A stretch of DNA of 64,000 bases from Borrelia anserina Es (GTDB lineage: Bacteria > Spirochaetota > Spirochaetia > Borreliales > Borreliaceae). The notes below the pieces were generated by a model. That model saw only the letters and a program-made list of their open reading frames with translations. It had not been told where the DNA came from and searched no databases. Below are positions 18,164 to 26,897 of the stretch, piece after piece. Numbering within the stretch: position 1 is the stretch's first letter; the number at the start of each line of letters is the position of its first letter. The DNA is taken from positions 310,001 to 374,000 of the forward strand of contig NZ_CP013704.1 in assembly GCF_001936255.1 (NCBI RefSeq), written 5' to 3'. The position numbers and the translations under genes were made by a program.

Positions 18164-18229
18164 ATAAACCCTTACACATTAATTAGGCAACCTTATATGC
18201 CACCTTAAAACTAACAAACTCTAAAAAAT

Positions 18230-21097
18230 TTAAAGATTATCAGCCAAATTATCATAAAACAAAATCTTAGAATCAACAAAATCATTCTTAAAAACACTTC
18301 TAAGATTTAAACTAGCAAGATCTTTCTTAATATTTTTCACCATATCATCATCACGATTTAATAGATCAAACATTCTAGAAGATTCGGTCAAATTTGCAAT
18401 TCCCGAATCAAAAAGATTACTATCTTTAACAACGTTATATCCAGCTCTATCACCAAAAGATGCTCTTATTTCAACAATACCAAGATTATTGTAAATCTCA
18501 ATTTGTTTTACCAATAAAGCTTTATGATGATCATTCTCTTTGGGTTTAAAACCCAAAATGCTAGACTTTTCTGATTCTAAATTCTGCAATACTCTTAAAT
18601 AATAAGTCCTAGCAGCTTCAAAATTACCCATTTTATAAAGAACAGACGCAATTGAATTTAAAACTTTATTACTATTTGCAAATCCGAACATGTTTTCAAC
18701 TTTAAATAAATAAGTTAATGCATCTTTATAATTACTTTCCTTATAATTGAGCAATGCCAACTTATAATAAACATCTGGAGAATTCACCCCTTCATTTATT
18801 GCCATCTCATAAGAAGAGATAGCTGCTTTAAAACCATTTAAATATCTAAGAATATCTCCCTGTTTTTCATAAATCAAAGCAAGCTCTCTAGATCCTTTAA
18901 CAATACCATTTCTCCTATAAAAATCATATTCATTTAAAGCCAGATTAATAATGTTACTTGCTTTAAGAGTATCATTTCCTTTTTCATAAATATCTGACAA
19001 AATTCTATAAGCAATAATCTTTTCAGAGGCATTTTCAACTAAATCTTCCTTTCTAAAGCTATCTAATGCTGTTAATAAATAACCTTCTGATTTTTTAAGA
19101 TCGCCCATATAATAAAAATATCTACCACTCTCAAAGAGAGCCTTATTATAATAAGGATTTTTCAACAAAATCCTTCTAAGAATATATTCAATCTCTGAAT
19201 TTAGATTAACATCACTTAAAGTATTAGATACACTTTTTTCATTTCCTGTTTTAAGACCAGGAAACTCTTTATTAAGTAAGTTCATTTGAGCACTTAAATG
19301 TTTCAGATTTCTAGAAAGAGTATTTATCCTTTTATTATAAACTGTAAATCTAAGATATCTATCTATCAATTTTTTAGCATATCTAGTATAAACTACCTCA
19401 TCAATATCTAATCTTTCATTTGCCTTAATAAAAGCATTCACATTTTCTGCCTCTCTCTCAGCACCAGCTTCAATATATACATTAAAAAGCTTAAATAAAA
19501 TTTCCTTTCTACGCCCATATTTTGAAAGCAAAATAGTGTAATTATTAATGCTATCTTTGTAATAGGCAGGATCTATCTGAGCCCACTGAAAATAATTATT
19601 ACCCTTAGTCATTAATGCTTCATAATCATAAATAGCATGAGATATAACCTCATCCAAAATCGAATTGGCAGCAGCATACTCACCAAGTCTCATTTTCATA
19701 GAAGCATAAGATATATACCCATCTTTATCAAAATTTTTGCGCCGTCTATCATCAGCTCCCAAAGAAAATGGATCAATGGTAAATAATTCTTCGTATTTTT
19801 CCTCAGCACTATCAAAATCTCTCACATCTTCAAAAGCCTTAGCATAAGCTAGAAACCATCTTTTGTTAGGACGCATATAATATGCATCTTTAAAAGCAGC
19901 TTTAGCAAGATCTCTTTTATTTTCATATATATATGATATTCCCTCTTTATATTTTCTATCAGATGCAATATAAAAAAACATAACATCAACCAAAAAATAA
20001 AAAGATAAAAAGGTTAAAATAACAAAAAGGAATGCAATCTTAAATATTGAAGATAAAGCTTTATAAGCTCTATAGCTAAATTTCCTTTCAAGTTTACTAA
20101 ATTCCTCTGCTTTATAATACATAACTGGCAACTGAACAGAACGGCCAACGATATCTCCAACAAATTTAGCAATAAACCTAAGTCCCTTGTTATTTTGTTC
20201 AATAAGATCAACTAATGCTTCAATCTTATATCTAGAAACATTTTCTAACATCAAAGCCTCAGCAATAGCAATTCTCAAATTTCTAGGATAAGAATTTAAA
20301 TTTTTAAAAAATAAAGGATAATTAATTTCAAAATCATATTTACCAGAAAATCCTTTCTGGCCATCTTCCAAAAATCTAAAATCATCAGAAAGATTAGACC
20401 AATCATTCTCTTCATCATCACTAAGATTCGCAGAACTTTCATTAGAAATGCCAGAAACAGATTCATTACTAGAAGGAATTTCTAACTGATCACTTTTCTC
20501 ATCTGATACAGTTAGACTACTAATCATATTCTCAAGGTCAAAATCATCATCACTATCATTAACAGATTCCTGGTTCAGATTATCATCACCAATCTCATCA
20601 TCAAGAAGTTTACTAGAATTTAATACATCTGAATCCAAATCACTACCTGCATCTAAATTTTGCAAACCATTAGCATTATCTAAATCGAAATTAACAACAC
20701 CATCTAAACTAACAGAATTATCATCAAGAACTTTATTAAGATTTTCTTCAAGATTAGGACTTAAAACATCAAAATCATTATTTAAATCATTAAATTCAGG
20801 CTTAATATCTACCCTTTTAGAATCTTTTAATAAAATATTATTCTCATCATATGAGTCCTTCTGAACTTCCTCACTATCCAAGGCACCAAGAATAGAATCT
20901 AAATCAAGCTCTTCCTCATCAGGTTCTTCTCCTAAATCAAAGACTTCTCTCTGACTTTCCCAAGGAACAATAATTTCCCCTTCCTTAGGAGGTTCAATAT
21001 CCATGTTAATACCAAAAAGCTCTTTTTTAGCTCTCTCATCAGAAATACTATCTAATATTTCTCTTTTAAACTTATTTATTTTCTCTATATCAGGCAT
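18230..21097 (-). CDS. flcA: Flagellar collar protein FlcA homologue (TPR membrane protein)
   Basis: In B. burgdorferi the BB0326 protein FlcA forms part of the periplasmic flagellar collar and is needed for stator assembly. Here the product has 955 residues: an N-terminal segment (about 1-245) very rich in Asp, Asn, Ser and Leu and probably disordered; a helical cytoplasmic region to about 350; one membrane helix at about 352-377 (FLFVILTFLSFYFLVDVMFF); and a long periplasmic TPR region (for example RWFLAYAKAFEDVRDFDSAE, YYKLALLNYKESNYKDALTY, DHHKALLVKQIEIYNNLGIV). The acyltransferase gene precedes it by 15 bases. Confidence 0.88.
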   Translation of the reverse strand: MPDIEKINKFKREILDSISDERAKKELFGINMDIEPPKEGEIIVPWESQREVFDLGEEPDEEELDLDSILGALDSEEVQKDSYDENNILLKDSKRVDIKPEFNDLNNDFDVLSPNLEENLNKVLDDNSVSLDGVVNFDLDNANGLQNLDAGSDLDSDVLNSSKLLDDEIGDDNLNQESVNDSDDDFDLENMISSLTVSDEKSDQLEIPSSNESVSGISNESSANLSDDEENDWSNLSDDFRFLEDGQKGFSGKYDFEINYPLFFKNLNSYPRNLRIAIAEALMLENVSRYKIEALVDLIEQNNKGLRFIAKFVGDIVGRSVQLPVMYYKAEEFSKLERKFSYRAYKALSSIFKIAFLFVILTFLSFYFLVDVMFFYIASDRKYKEGISYIYENKRDLAKAAFKDAYYMRPNKRWFLAYAKAFEDVRDFDSAEEKYEELFTIDPFSLGADDRRRKNFDKDGYISYASMKMRLGEYAAANSILDEVISHAIYDYEALMTKGNNYFQWAQIDPAYYKDSINNYTILLSKYGRRKEILFKLFNVYIEAGAEREAENVNAFIKANERLDIDEVVYTRYAKKLIDRYLRFTVYNKRINTLSRNLKHLSAQMNLLNKEFPGLKTGNEKSVSNTLSDVNLNSEIEYILRRILLKNPYYNKALFESGRYFYYMGDLKKSEGYLLTALDSFRKEDLVENASEKIIAYRILSDIYEKGNDTLKASNIINLALNEYDFYRRNGIVKGSRELALIYEKQGDILRYLNGFKAAISSYEMAINEGVNSPDVYYKLALLNYKESNYKDALTYLFKVENMFGFANSNKVLNSIASVLYKMGNFEAARTYYLRVLQNLESEKSSILGFKPKENDHHKALLVKQIEIYNNLGIVEIRASFGDRAGYNVVKDSNLFDSGIANLTESSRMFDLLNRDDDMVKNIKKDLASLNLRSVFKNDFVDSKILFYDNLADNL

Positions 21098-21112
21098 ACT
21101 ACAAACAGAACC

Positions 21113-22006
21113 CTAACTTAAATCATTATATATCTTGGATCCCTCTTTATGAAGAACCTCAAAACGTTTTTCTAAATCATCAGCGATTCTAGAACCCAAA
21201 ATTTCTTTTGTCGGTTTTAATCCTTCCTGACTTAACTTCTCTAAAATTAAATTTTTGTACTCAAATATATCTAATATTTCTGTTGCATTATACACAAGAG
21301 TATCCTCTTTAAAAACATCACAAGACATATCTTCGTTTGATGCAACTTCAAGAATGTTTCCGTTAATACCAACCATCATAAAATAATCAAAAAGCTTAAA
21401 GTAACTTGAAATTTCTGAAATTATTCTTTTAGTCTCAGGCCTACCTTTCCTATATCTTGTGGCAGTTGGAAAAATAAGAATCATATACCCACTACTCTTT
21501 TTATCCACAATACATCTCATAGAATTAGAATTAAAAACTCGCCTTTCTCTGATTGTCTCCTGATCTACTCCAACAAATGCATGCGGAGGATAAATAAATA
21601 TTACGCTATAACCCAAAGATAAAGTCTTAATTAACAAATCATCTTTAAAAAGTTTAACACCAGCTATAGGAACAATATGCTCTGCAACTTCTTCATAGCC
21701 CATTTTATTAAGCAAAAACTGAAAACAAGGAAAATCAAAATTGCTATAGTGTTCCATTAATATGATTGAGGACTTGCCAGATTTGGATTTTTCATAAAGT
21801 TTCAAAACATTTTGAACACCAACAATAGTAGAATTCTCCTTAAGAAGCCTTTTAATCATTGTATCAACCAAACTCCTGCTAACAGAATCTGCTTCATGAT
21901 ATGAATTATTCAAACAATTCATCTTTTCAATAGCTTTAAATCTACTAAGGAACTCACTCTTAATACCTTTAAAATATTTGTTAAAACTCTCGTTCTGTAT
22001 AAACAT
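21113..22006 (-). CDS. Glycerol-3-phosphate acyltransferase-like (PlsB/LPLAT family)
   Basis: The 297-residue protein shows LPLAT motifs: block I HYSNFDFP near residue 85 (the HX4D catalytic pair), IPIAGVKLF, and block III FPTATRYRKGRPE where PlsB-type enzymes have FPEGTRSR; the central Glu-Gly-Thr is changed to Thr-Ala-Thr. It would transfer acyl chains to glycerol phosphate in membrane lipid synthesis. I place the start at ATG 22006, which has AAAGGA 9 bases upstream; a longer frame from TTG 22039 lacks a site. It is upstream of flcA and divergent from oppA1. Confidence 0.82.
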   Translation of the reverse strand: MFIQNESFNKYFKGIKSEFLSRFKAIEKMNCLNNSYHEADSVSRSLVDTMIKRLLKENSTIVGVQNVLKLYEKSKSGKSSIILMEHYSNFDFPCFQFLLNKMGYEEVAEHIVPIAGVKLFKDDLLIKTLSLGYSVIFIYPPHAFVGVDQETIRERRVFNSNSMRCIVDKKSSGYMILIFPTATRYRKGRPETKRIISEISSYFKLFDYFMMVGINGNILEVASNEDMSCDVFKEDTLVYNATEILDIFEYKNLILEKLSQEGLKPTKEILGSRIADDLEKRFEVLHKEGSKIYNDLS

Positions 22007-22093
22007 AAAACTCAATCCTTTAAAGTTCTTGAAAAACAATATACTAGCATATCAAAAATATTTCATGTAACATATGTGTATGTAAACGTTCTA

Positions 22094-22103
22094 TATAATT
22101 ATA
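22094..22103. promoter_or_regulatory. Palindromic shared -10 between acyltransferase and oppA1
   Basis: TATAATTATA is a perfect 10-base palindrome containing TATAAT on both strands, about 110 bases before oppA1 and 90 bases before the acyltransferase start. Neither strand has a convincing -35. It may serve divergent transcription. Confidence 0.35.
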
Positions 22104-22207
22104 CTTTATTTATTTAGCAAATTAAAGTAAAATCCACTCAAGTATGTTAAACAAGAATAATTCAAAAGAAACATAAAAAACACTTAATGAAATAAGGAGA
22201 ATGAATT

Positions 22208-23800
22208 ATGAAATACAAAATAATAATTATTTTATCTTTTTTGATTGCATGGTTAGCTTCCTGTTCCAATGATGAGCAGAAAGATAAAATAACATTTAGG
22301 GTAACGAATGAAGCTGAGCCCGATTCACTGGATCCCCAACTTGCTACATCTTCTCAATCATTTAACATAATTATGAACACATTTGCAGGTTTAACAACAA
22401 GAGATACAAAAACCGGGGGACATAAACCAGGACTAGCTAAATCGTGGGATATATCTGATGATGGAACTGTATATACATTTCACTTAAGAGAAGGTGTCAT
22501 TTGGAGTGATGGAGTTCCTATTACTGCTGAAGGTATTCGCAAGTCTTACCTTAGAATATTAAATAAAGAAACAGGTTCACAATATGTCGATATGGTAAAG
22601 TCAACAATCAAAAATGCACAGGATTACTTTGAGGGTAAAATATTGGAATCGGAACTTGGTATCAGAACTATAAATAATTCAACCTTAGAAATAACTTTAA
22701 TTGCTCCAAAACCTTACTTTCCTGACATGCTAATCCATCAAACATTCATACCAGTACCAATTCATGCTATTGAAAAATATGGAAATGACTGGACAAAACC
22801 TGAAAATATGGTAGTAAGTGGCGCATACAAATTAAAGGAAAGAATCCCAAACGAAAAAATAGTGCTTGAAAAAAATGATAAGTACTATAATGCTTTAAAT
22901 GTTGACATAGACGAAGTAATATTTTATCAGGTACAAACCAATACTGCTTATAATATGTACATAAATGATGAGCTTGACTTTTTAATGAAAATATCAACAG
23001 AATATTTAGATGAAGCTAGGCTAAGAAATGATTACTATTCTCACCCTATAAACAGAGTAAACTACCTGTCATTTAATATCAATGCTAAGCCACTTGATAA
23101 TGTAAAGATTAGGGAGGCTTTAAGTCTTGCCATTGACAGAGAAGCACTCAACAAGATTACTCTAAAAGGACAATCAGAACCAACAAGAAACTTAACCCCA
23201 AATTTGGAAAACTATTCTTACGGAAAACAATTAAAATTATTTGACCCAAATAGAGCAAAACAACTACTAGCTGAAGCTGGCTACCCTAACGGAGAAGGCT
23301 TTCCTACTCTTAAATATAAGACCCCAAAACGCGATGGAATGGCAATAACCGCAGAGTTCTTACAAGAACAATTTAAAAAAGTACTAAACATCAACATCGA
23401 AATTGAAATTGAAGAGTGGAATACATTCCTAAGCAATAGAAATATAGGTAATTACCAAATGTCACATATGGGATGGGCAGGAGATTATATGGATCCACTA
23501 ACATTCCTTGAAAGTCTATTTACAACAGAAAATCAAGGATTTGGAGCATATGGTTATTCAAACAAAGAATATGACAATTTAATAAAACAATCTAATTTTG
23601 CAAAAGATCCAATAGAAAGGCAAGAAATCTTAAGAAAAGCTGAGGCAATAATCATAGAACAAGACTTCCCCATAGCTCCATTATCAATACTTAAATCACA
23701 CTATCTATTCAGAAATGATAAATGGACTAATTGGATTCCTAATGTTGCAGAAGCTTATCTCTATGAAGAAATAAAATATAAGAGAGAATATACTAATTAA
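22208..23800 (+). CDS. oppA: Oligopeptide-binding lipoprotein OppA (first paralogue)
   Basis: The 530-residue lipoprotein has a signal peptide with lipobox LASC near residue 19. It is a type 2 peptide-binding protein (SBP_bac_5): EPDSLDPQLATSS, GLAKSWDISDDGTVYTFHLR, MVVSGAYKLKE, YLSFNINAKPLDNVKIREAL and FPIAPLSI. It captures peptides in the periplasm for OppBCDF. A GGAG ribosome site precedes the ATG. A 467-base internal block (22424-22890) is nearly identical to the second oppA while the flanks diverge. It is followed by a hairpin lacking a T-run. Confidence 0.95.
   Translation: MKYKIIIILSFLIAWLASCSNDEQKDKITFRVTNEAEPDSLDPQLATSSQSFNIIMNTFAGLTTRDTKTGGHKPGLAKSWDISDDGTVYTFHLREGVIWSDGVPITAEGIRKSYLRILNKETGSQYVDMVKSTIKNAQDYFEGKILESELGIRTINNSTLEITLIAPKPYFPDMLIHQTFIPVPIHAIEKYGNDWTKPENMVVSGAYKLKERIPNEKIVLEKNDKYYNALNVDIDEVIFYQVQTNTAYNMYINDELDFLMKISTEYLDEARLRNDYYSHPINRVNYLSFNINAKPLDNVKIREALSLAIDREALNKITLKGQSEPTRNLTPNLENYSYGKQLKLFDPNRAKQLLAEAGYPNGEGFPTLKYKTPKRDGMAITAEFLQEQFKKVLNINIEIEIEEWNTFLSNRNIGNYQMSHMGWAGDYMDPLTFLESLFTTENQGFGAYGYSNKEYDNLIKQSNFAKDPIERQEILRKAEAIIIEQDFPIAPLSILKSHYLFRNDKWTNWIPNVAEAYLYEEIKYKREYTN
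22424..22890 (+). repeat. oppA homology block, copy 1
   Basis: This 467-base block aligns without gaps to 24401-24867 in oppA2. It includes a 109-base run of complete identity (22755-22863 with 24732-24840), including third-codon positions, and most remaining differences are single bases. The sequence on both sides diverges clearly, which suggests recent gene conversion or selection on this lobe. Confidence 0.85.
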
Positions 23801-23855
23801 CAAAATGATAATAACTTAAGAGTTAATAAAGTAATAAGAAAAATAACAAAAGATC

Positions 23856-23889
23856 TACCACTTCTATAGATTAGTTTATAGGAGTGGTA
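23856..23889 (+). terminator. Hairpin after oppA1
   Basis: TACCACTTCTAT pairs with ATAGGAGTGGTA (12-base stem, one G-T wobble, loop about 10). No T-run follows, so it may be an mRNA-stabilising or partial terminator stem rather than a strict terminator. Confidence 0.5.
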
Positions 23890-24075
23890 AGTGTAACATA
23901 ATCTTAGATTGTAAAATCACTTCAAATTTTCTGTAGTTGTATTTCTATTTAATAGTAGTTAATTATTTTATCCCGTAAATTATACTATTTACCTAATATA
24001 ATCTCATCCATTATCTCACAATATCCTATATTGTAGGCTTCCCTCATTGATCTCTTTATACTTATAAATAATCTA
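23890..24075. other. Non-coding part of the oppA1-oppA2 gap
   Basis: The full oppA1-oppA2 gap is 384 bases. Between the oppA1 hairpin and the oppA2 promoter I see no ORF. The only structure is an imperfectly spaced palindrome GTAAAT-6-ATTTAC at 23975-23992, about 90 bases upstream of the oppA2 -10, which could be an operator. The rest is AT-rich. Confidence 0.4.
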
Positions 24076-24084
24076 TGGTATAAT
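24076..24084 (+). promoter_or_regulatory. Extended -10 promoter for oppA2
   Basis: TGGTATAAT is a perfect extended -10. The -35 region is poor (TTATAC 17 bases upstream). The predicted leader of about 93 bases carries the repeats at 24114-24149. Confidence 0.55.
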
Positions 24085-24113
24085 TAATTTTCTTATCAAT
24101 AAATTAAATGGTT

Positions 24114-24149
24114 CAACTAAAACTTTTAGTTGGAAAAACTTTTAGTTGG
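24114..24149 (+). repeat. Palindrome plus direct repeat in the oppA2 leader
   Basis: CAACTAAAA (24114-24122) is followed by two copies of a 15-base repeat AAAACTTTTAGTTGG at 24119-24133 and 24135-24149. The CAACTAAAA arm can pair with TTTTAGTTG of either copy: the first gives a perfect 19-base palindrome, the second a larger loop. This allows two mutually exclusive stems or a dimeric operator site between the promoter and ribosome site. Confidence 0.6.
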
Positions 24150-24184
24150 GTTAGGGGTAACTTTAATAGACAGGAGATAAAAGA

Positions 24185-25762
24185 ATGAAAATAAAACAAC
24201 AGCTATTTATAATATTTTTCTTCATAGCTATTTTATCCTGTAGCAAGGAAAACAGCAAAGAACATTCATCATTCAAAATCACAATGGGAGGAGAACCTAA
24301 ATCAATAGACCCTCAATTAGCTGAAGATAAAATAGGTGCCCATATAATTGCACAAATGTTTAGTGGCATAGTAGAAGGCGATTCAAAAACTGGCGGATAC
24401 AAACCAGGATTAGCTAAATCGTGGGATATATCTGATGATGGAACCGTATATACATTTCACTTAAGAGAAGGTGTTATCTGGAGCGATGGAGTTCCTATTA
24501 CTGCTGAGGGTATTCGCAAGTCTTACCTTAGAATATTAAACAAAGAAACAGCATCAAATTATGTTGGTATGGTGAAGTCAACAATCAAAAATGCAAAAGA
24601 TTACTACGAGGATAAAATATCGGAATCGGAACTCGGTATCAGAGCTATAGATAATTCAACTTTAGAGATAACTTTAATTGCTCCAAAACCTTACTTTCTC
24701 GACATGCTAGTTCATCAAACATTCACACCAATACCAATTCATGCTATTGAAAAATATGGAAATGACTGGACAAAACCTGAAAATATGGTAGTAAGTGGCG
24801 CATACAAATTAAAGGAAAGAATCCCAAACGAAAAAATAGTACTTGAAAAAAATGATAAGTACTATAAATCTAAAGATGTTGAATTACAAGAAGTAATTTT
24901 CTATACAATAACTGATGCTTCAACTGCATACAGAATGTATGAAAATAACGAAATAGATGCACTCTCAATTATCCCACCTGACTTAATAAAAGAAATAAAA
25001 CTAAGAAATGATTATTACTCATCTGCTATTAATGGTCTTTACTACTTTTCATTTAACACACAAATTAAGCCACTTGACAACGTAAAAGTCAGAAAAGCTT
25101 TAACACTTGCGATTGATAGAGAAACATTAATGAAAAAAGTTATAAACAATGGCTCTATTCCTACAAGAAATATAACCCCAACCTTTAATCACTATTCTTA
25201 CGGAAAACCACTAAAATTATTTGATCCAAATAGCGCAAAACAACTACTAGCTGAAGCTGGTTATCCTGATGGTGCAGGTTTTCCTGAACTAACAATCAAA
25301 TATAATACAAGTGAAAGTCACAAAAAAATTACTGAATTTATTCAAAATCAATGGGCAAGAATTTTAAATATCAAAGTTAAACTTGAAAACGAAGAATGGG
25401 CATCATTCTTAGAAACTAAACAAAAGGGAAACTATGAAATAGCAAGAGCTGGTTGGATAGGAGACTACTCAGATCCATTAACATTCTTAAGCTTATTTCA
25501 AAAAGAGTTTTCCCACTTTTCATCATATGAATACTTTAACAAAGAGTATGAAAATTTAATAAATCAATCTGATATAGAACAAGATCCAATTAAAAGACAA
25601 GATATTTTAAGAAAAGCCGAGGCAATAATTATAGAACAAGATTTTCCCATTGCACCAATATACATATATGCAGGAAATTACTTATTCAGAAATGATAAAT
25701 GGACTGGTTGGTCACCTAATATTTCAGAAAGATTTTATTTCTCTGAACTTAAAAGAAAATAA
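24185..25762 (+). CDS. oppA: Oligopeptide-binding lipoprotein OppA (second paralogue)
   Basis: The 525-residue lipoprotein has lipobox ILSC near residue 19 and the same peptide-binding fold as the first OppA (EPKSIDPQLAEDK, GLAKSWDISDDGTVYTFHLR, YFSFNTQIKPLDNVKVRKAL, FPIAPIYI). It has its own promoter and an ACAGGAGA ribosome site, so dosage and peptide preference can differ from paralogue 1. It is followed by a 17-base-pair hairpin and then oppB. In B. burgdorferi I recall a third chromosomal oppA here; this window has none. Confidence 0.95.
   Translation: MKIKQQLFIIFFFIAILSCSKENSKEHSSFKITMGGEPKSIDPQLAEDKIGAHIIAQMFSGIVEGDSKTGGYKPGLAKSWDISDDGTVYTFHLREGVIWSDGVPITAEGIRKSYLRILNKETASNYVGMVKSTIKNAKDYYEDKISESELGIRAIDNSTLEITLIAPKPYFLDMLVHQTFTPIPIHAIEKYGNDWTKPENMVVSGAYKLKERIPNEKIVLEKNDKYYKSKDVELQEVIFYTITDASTAYRMYENNEIDALSIIPPDLIKEIKLRNDYYSSAINGLYYFSFNTQIKPLDNVKVRKALTLAIDRETLMKKVINNGSIPTRNITPTFNHYSYGKPLKLFDPNSAKQLLAEAGYPDGAGFPELTIKYNTSESHKKITEFIQNQWARILNIKVKLENEEWASFLETKQKGNYEIARAGWIGDYSDPLTFLSLFQKEFSHFSSYEYFNKEYENLINQSDIEQDPIKRQDILRKAEAIIIEQDFPIAPIYIYAGNYLFRNDKWTGWSPNISERFYFSELKRK
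24401..24867 (+). repeat. oppA homology block, copy 2
   Basis: Partner of the block at 22424-22890; the two have equal length, no indels and a shared 109-base identical run (24732-24840 here). The boundary on the 3' side is abrupt: right after the shared TACTATAA the two genes differ at most positions. Confidence 0.85.
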
Positions 25763-25772
25763 TCAAATAACA

Positions 25773-25819
25773 AATGAACAGACATCTACCATAAATATCC
25801 TAGTGGATGTCTGTTCATT
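25773..25819 (+). terminator. Long hairpin between oppA2 and oppB
   Basis: The arms AATGAACAGACATCTAC (25773-25789) and GTGGATGTCTGTTCATT (25803-25819) form a 17-base-pair stem with a single G-T wobble and a 13-base loop. No T-run follows. It probably stabilises the oppA transcript or reduces read-through into oppB, keeping binding protein in excess over permease. Confidence 0.65.
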
Positions 25820-25893
25820 AACGATATTTAAAAAAATCATTACACACAAATAAACACTAATTTGCAAAACAAATAAAATAAATTTAGACTTTT

Positions 25894-25924
25894 TTGAAAA
25901 ATATGCAATTTGATATGTTATAAT
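25894..25924 (+). promoter_or_regulatory. Promoter for oppBCDF
   Basis: TTGAAA (25894-25899), a 19-base spacer and TGTTATAAT (extended -10, 25916-25924) lie about 45 bases before the oppB start. The long spacer is offset by the TGn extension. Confidence 0.5.
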
Positions 25925-25967
25925 GATTAATTATACAATAAAAATTTCTATCAAAATAGGAGCTACT

Positions 25968-26888
25968 ATGTTAAAGTTTACTGTGCAAAAGTTAATGGAA
26001 GCAATACCAACTTTAATAGTAATAACTTTTTTGTGTTTTTTAATAATGAAACTTGCTCCCGGAAATCCATTTGATTCTGAAAAACCTATAGACCCCCAAG
26101 TAAAAGAAAAACTAATGCAAAAATACCATCTTGACAAACCTTTTTATATACAAGCTTACTACTACATCACAAACATTTTAAAAGGAGACTTTGGACCATC
26201 ATTAGCAAAGAAAGATTTTAATGTAAATCAATACATAAAATTAGGATTTCCTAAGTCATTTACAATCGGAATAATAAGTTTAATAACGTCTCTTACACTC
26301 GGAATTTTTCTTGGATCATTGGCAGCAATCAATAAAAATACTCCCACCGACTATATAATAAGAACAGTAGCAATATTTGGACTTTCCGTACCCACCTTTG
26401 TAATTGGACCTGTTTTACAATATTTTCTATCTGTCAAGTTGAAATTATTATATACTTCTGGATGGATCTCAGAACGTGGAGGTCTTACAAATTTAATTAT
26501 GCCAATATTAACAATGAGTTTGCCATGGATAGCGATTTTTACACGCATTATTAGAGGTTCTATGTTAGAAATACTAAAGAGCGATTTTGTAAGAACAGCA
26601 AAAGCTAAAGGATTAAGCTTTAATGTAATAATAAGAAAGCATGTATTAATAGGCTCCATACTACCTATAGTAAGTTATATAGGCCCTGCATTTGCTGGCA
26701 TAATTTCTGGCAGTATGGTTATTGAACAAATATTTAGAATTGCTGGAATGGGTACATTTACAGTAGAAGCATCTCTAAACAGAGATTACCCTCTACTCAT
26801 GGGTTCACTATTAGTATATTCAACAATATTGCTCATTTCCATTTTAATATCTGATATTACCTACAAAAGACTTGACCCAAGAATATAG
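25968..26888 (+). CDS. oppB: Oligopeptide ABC transporter permease OppB
   Basis: The 306-residue permease starts MLKFTVQKLMEAIPTLIVI at ATG 25968, after an AGGAG site; a longer frame from 25923 begins inside the predicted promoter and is rejected. It has six hydrophobic helices and the EAA-loop segment VRTAKAKGLSFNVIIRKHVL that contacts the ATPases, plus IEQIFRIAGMG and LLMGSLLVYS typical of OppB/DppB. It forms the membrane channel with OppC. Ten bases separate it from oppC. Confidence 0.95.
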   Translation: MLKFTVQKLMEAIPTLIVITFLCFLIMKLAPGNPFDSEKPIDPQVKEKLMQKYHLDKPFYIQAYYYITNILKGDFGPSLAKKDFNVNQYIKLGFPKSFTIGIISLITSLTLGIFLGSLAAINKNTPTDYIIRTVAIFGLSVPTFVIGPVLQYFLSVKLKLLYTSGWISERGGLTNLIMPILTMSLPWIAIFTRIIRGSMLEILKSDFVRTAKAKGLSFNVIIRKHVLIGSILPIVSYIGPAFAGIISGSMVIEQIFRIAGMGTFTVEASLNRDYPLLMGSLLVYSTILLISILISDITYKRLDPRI

Positions 26889-26897
26889 GAGAACAAA

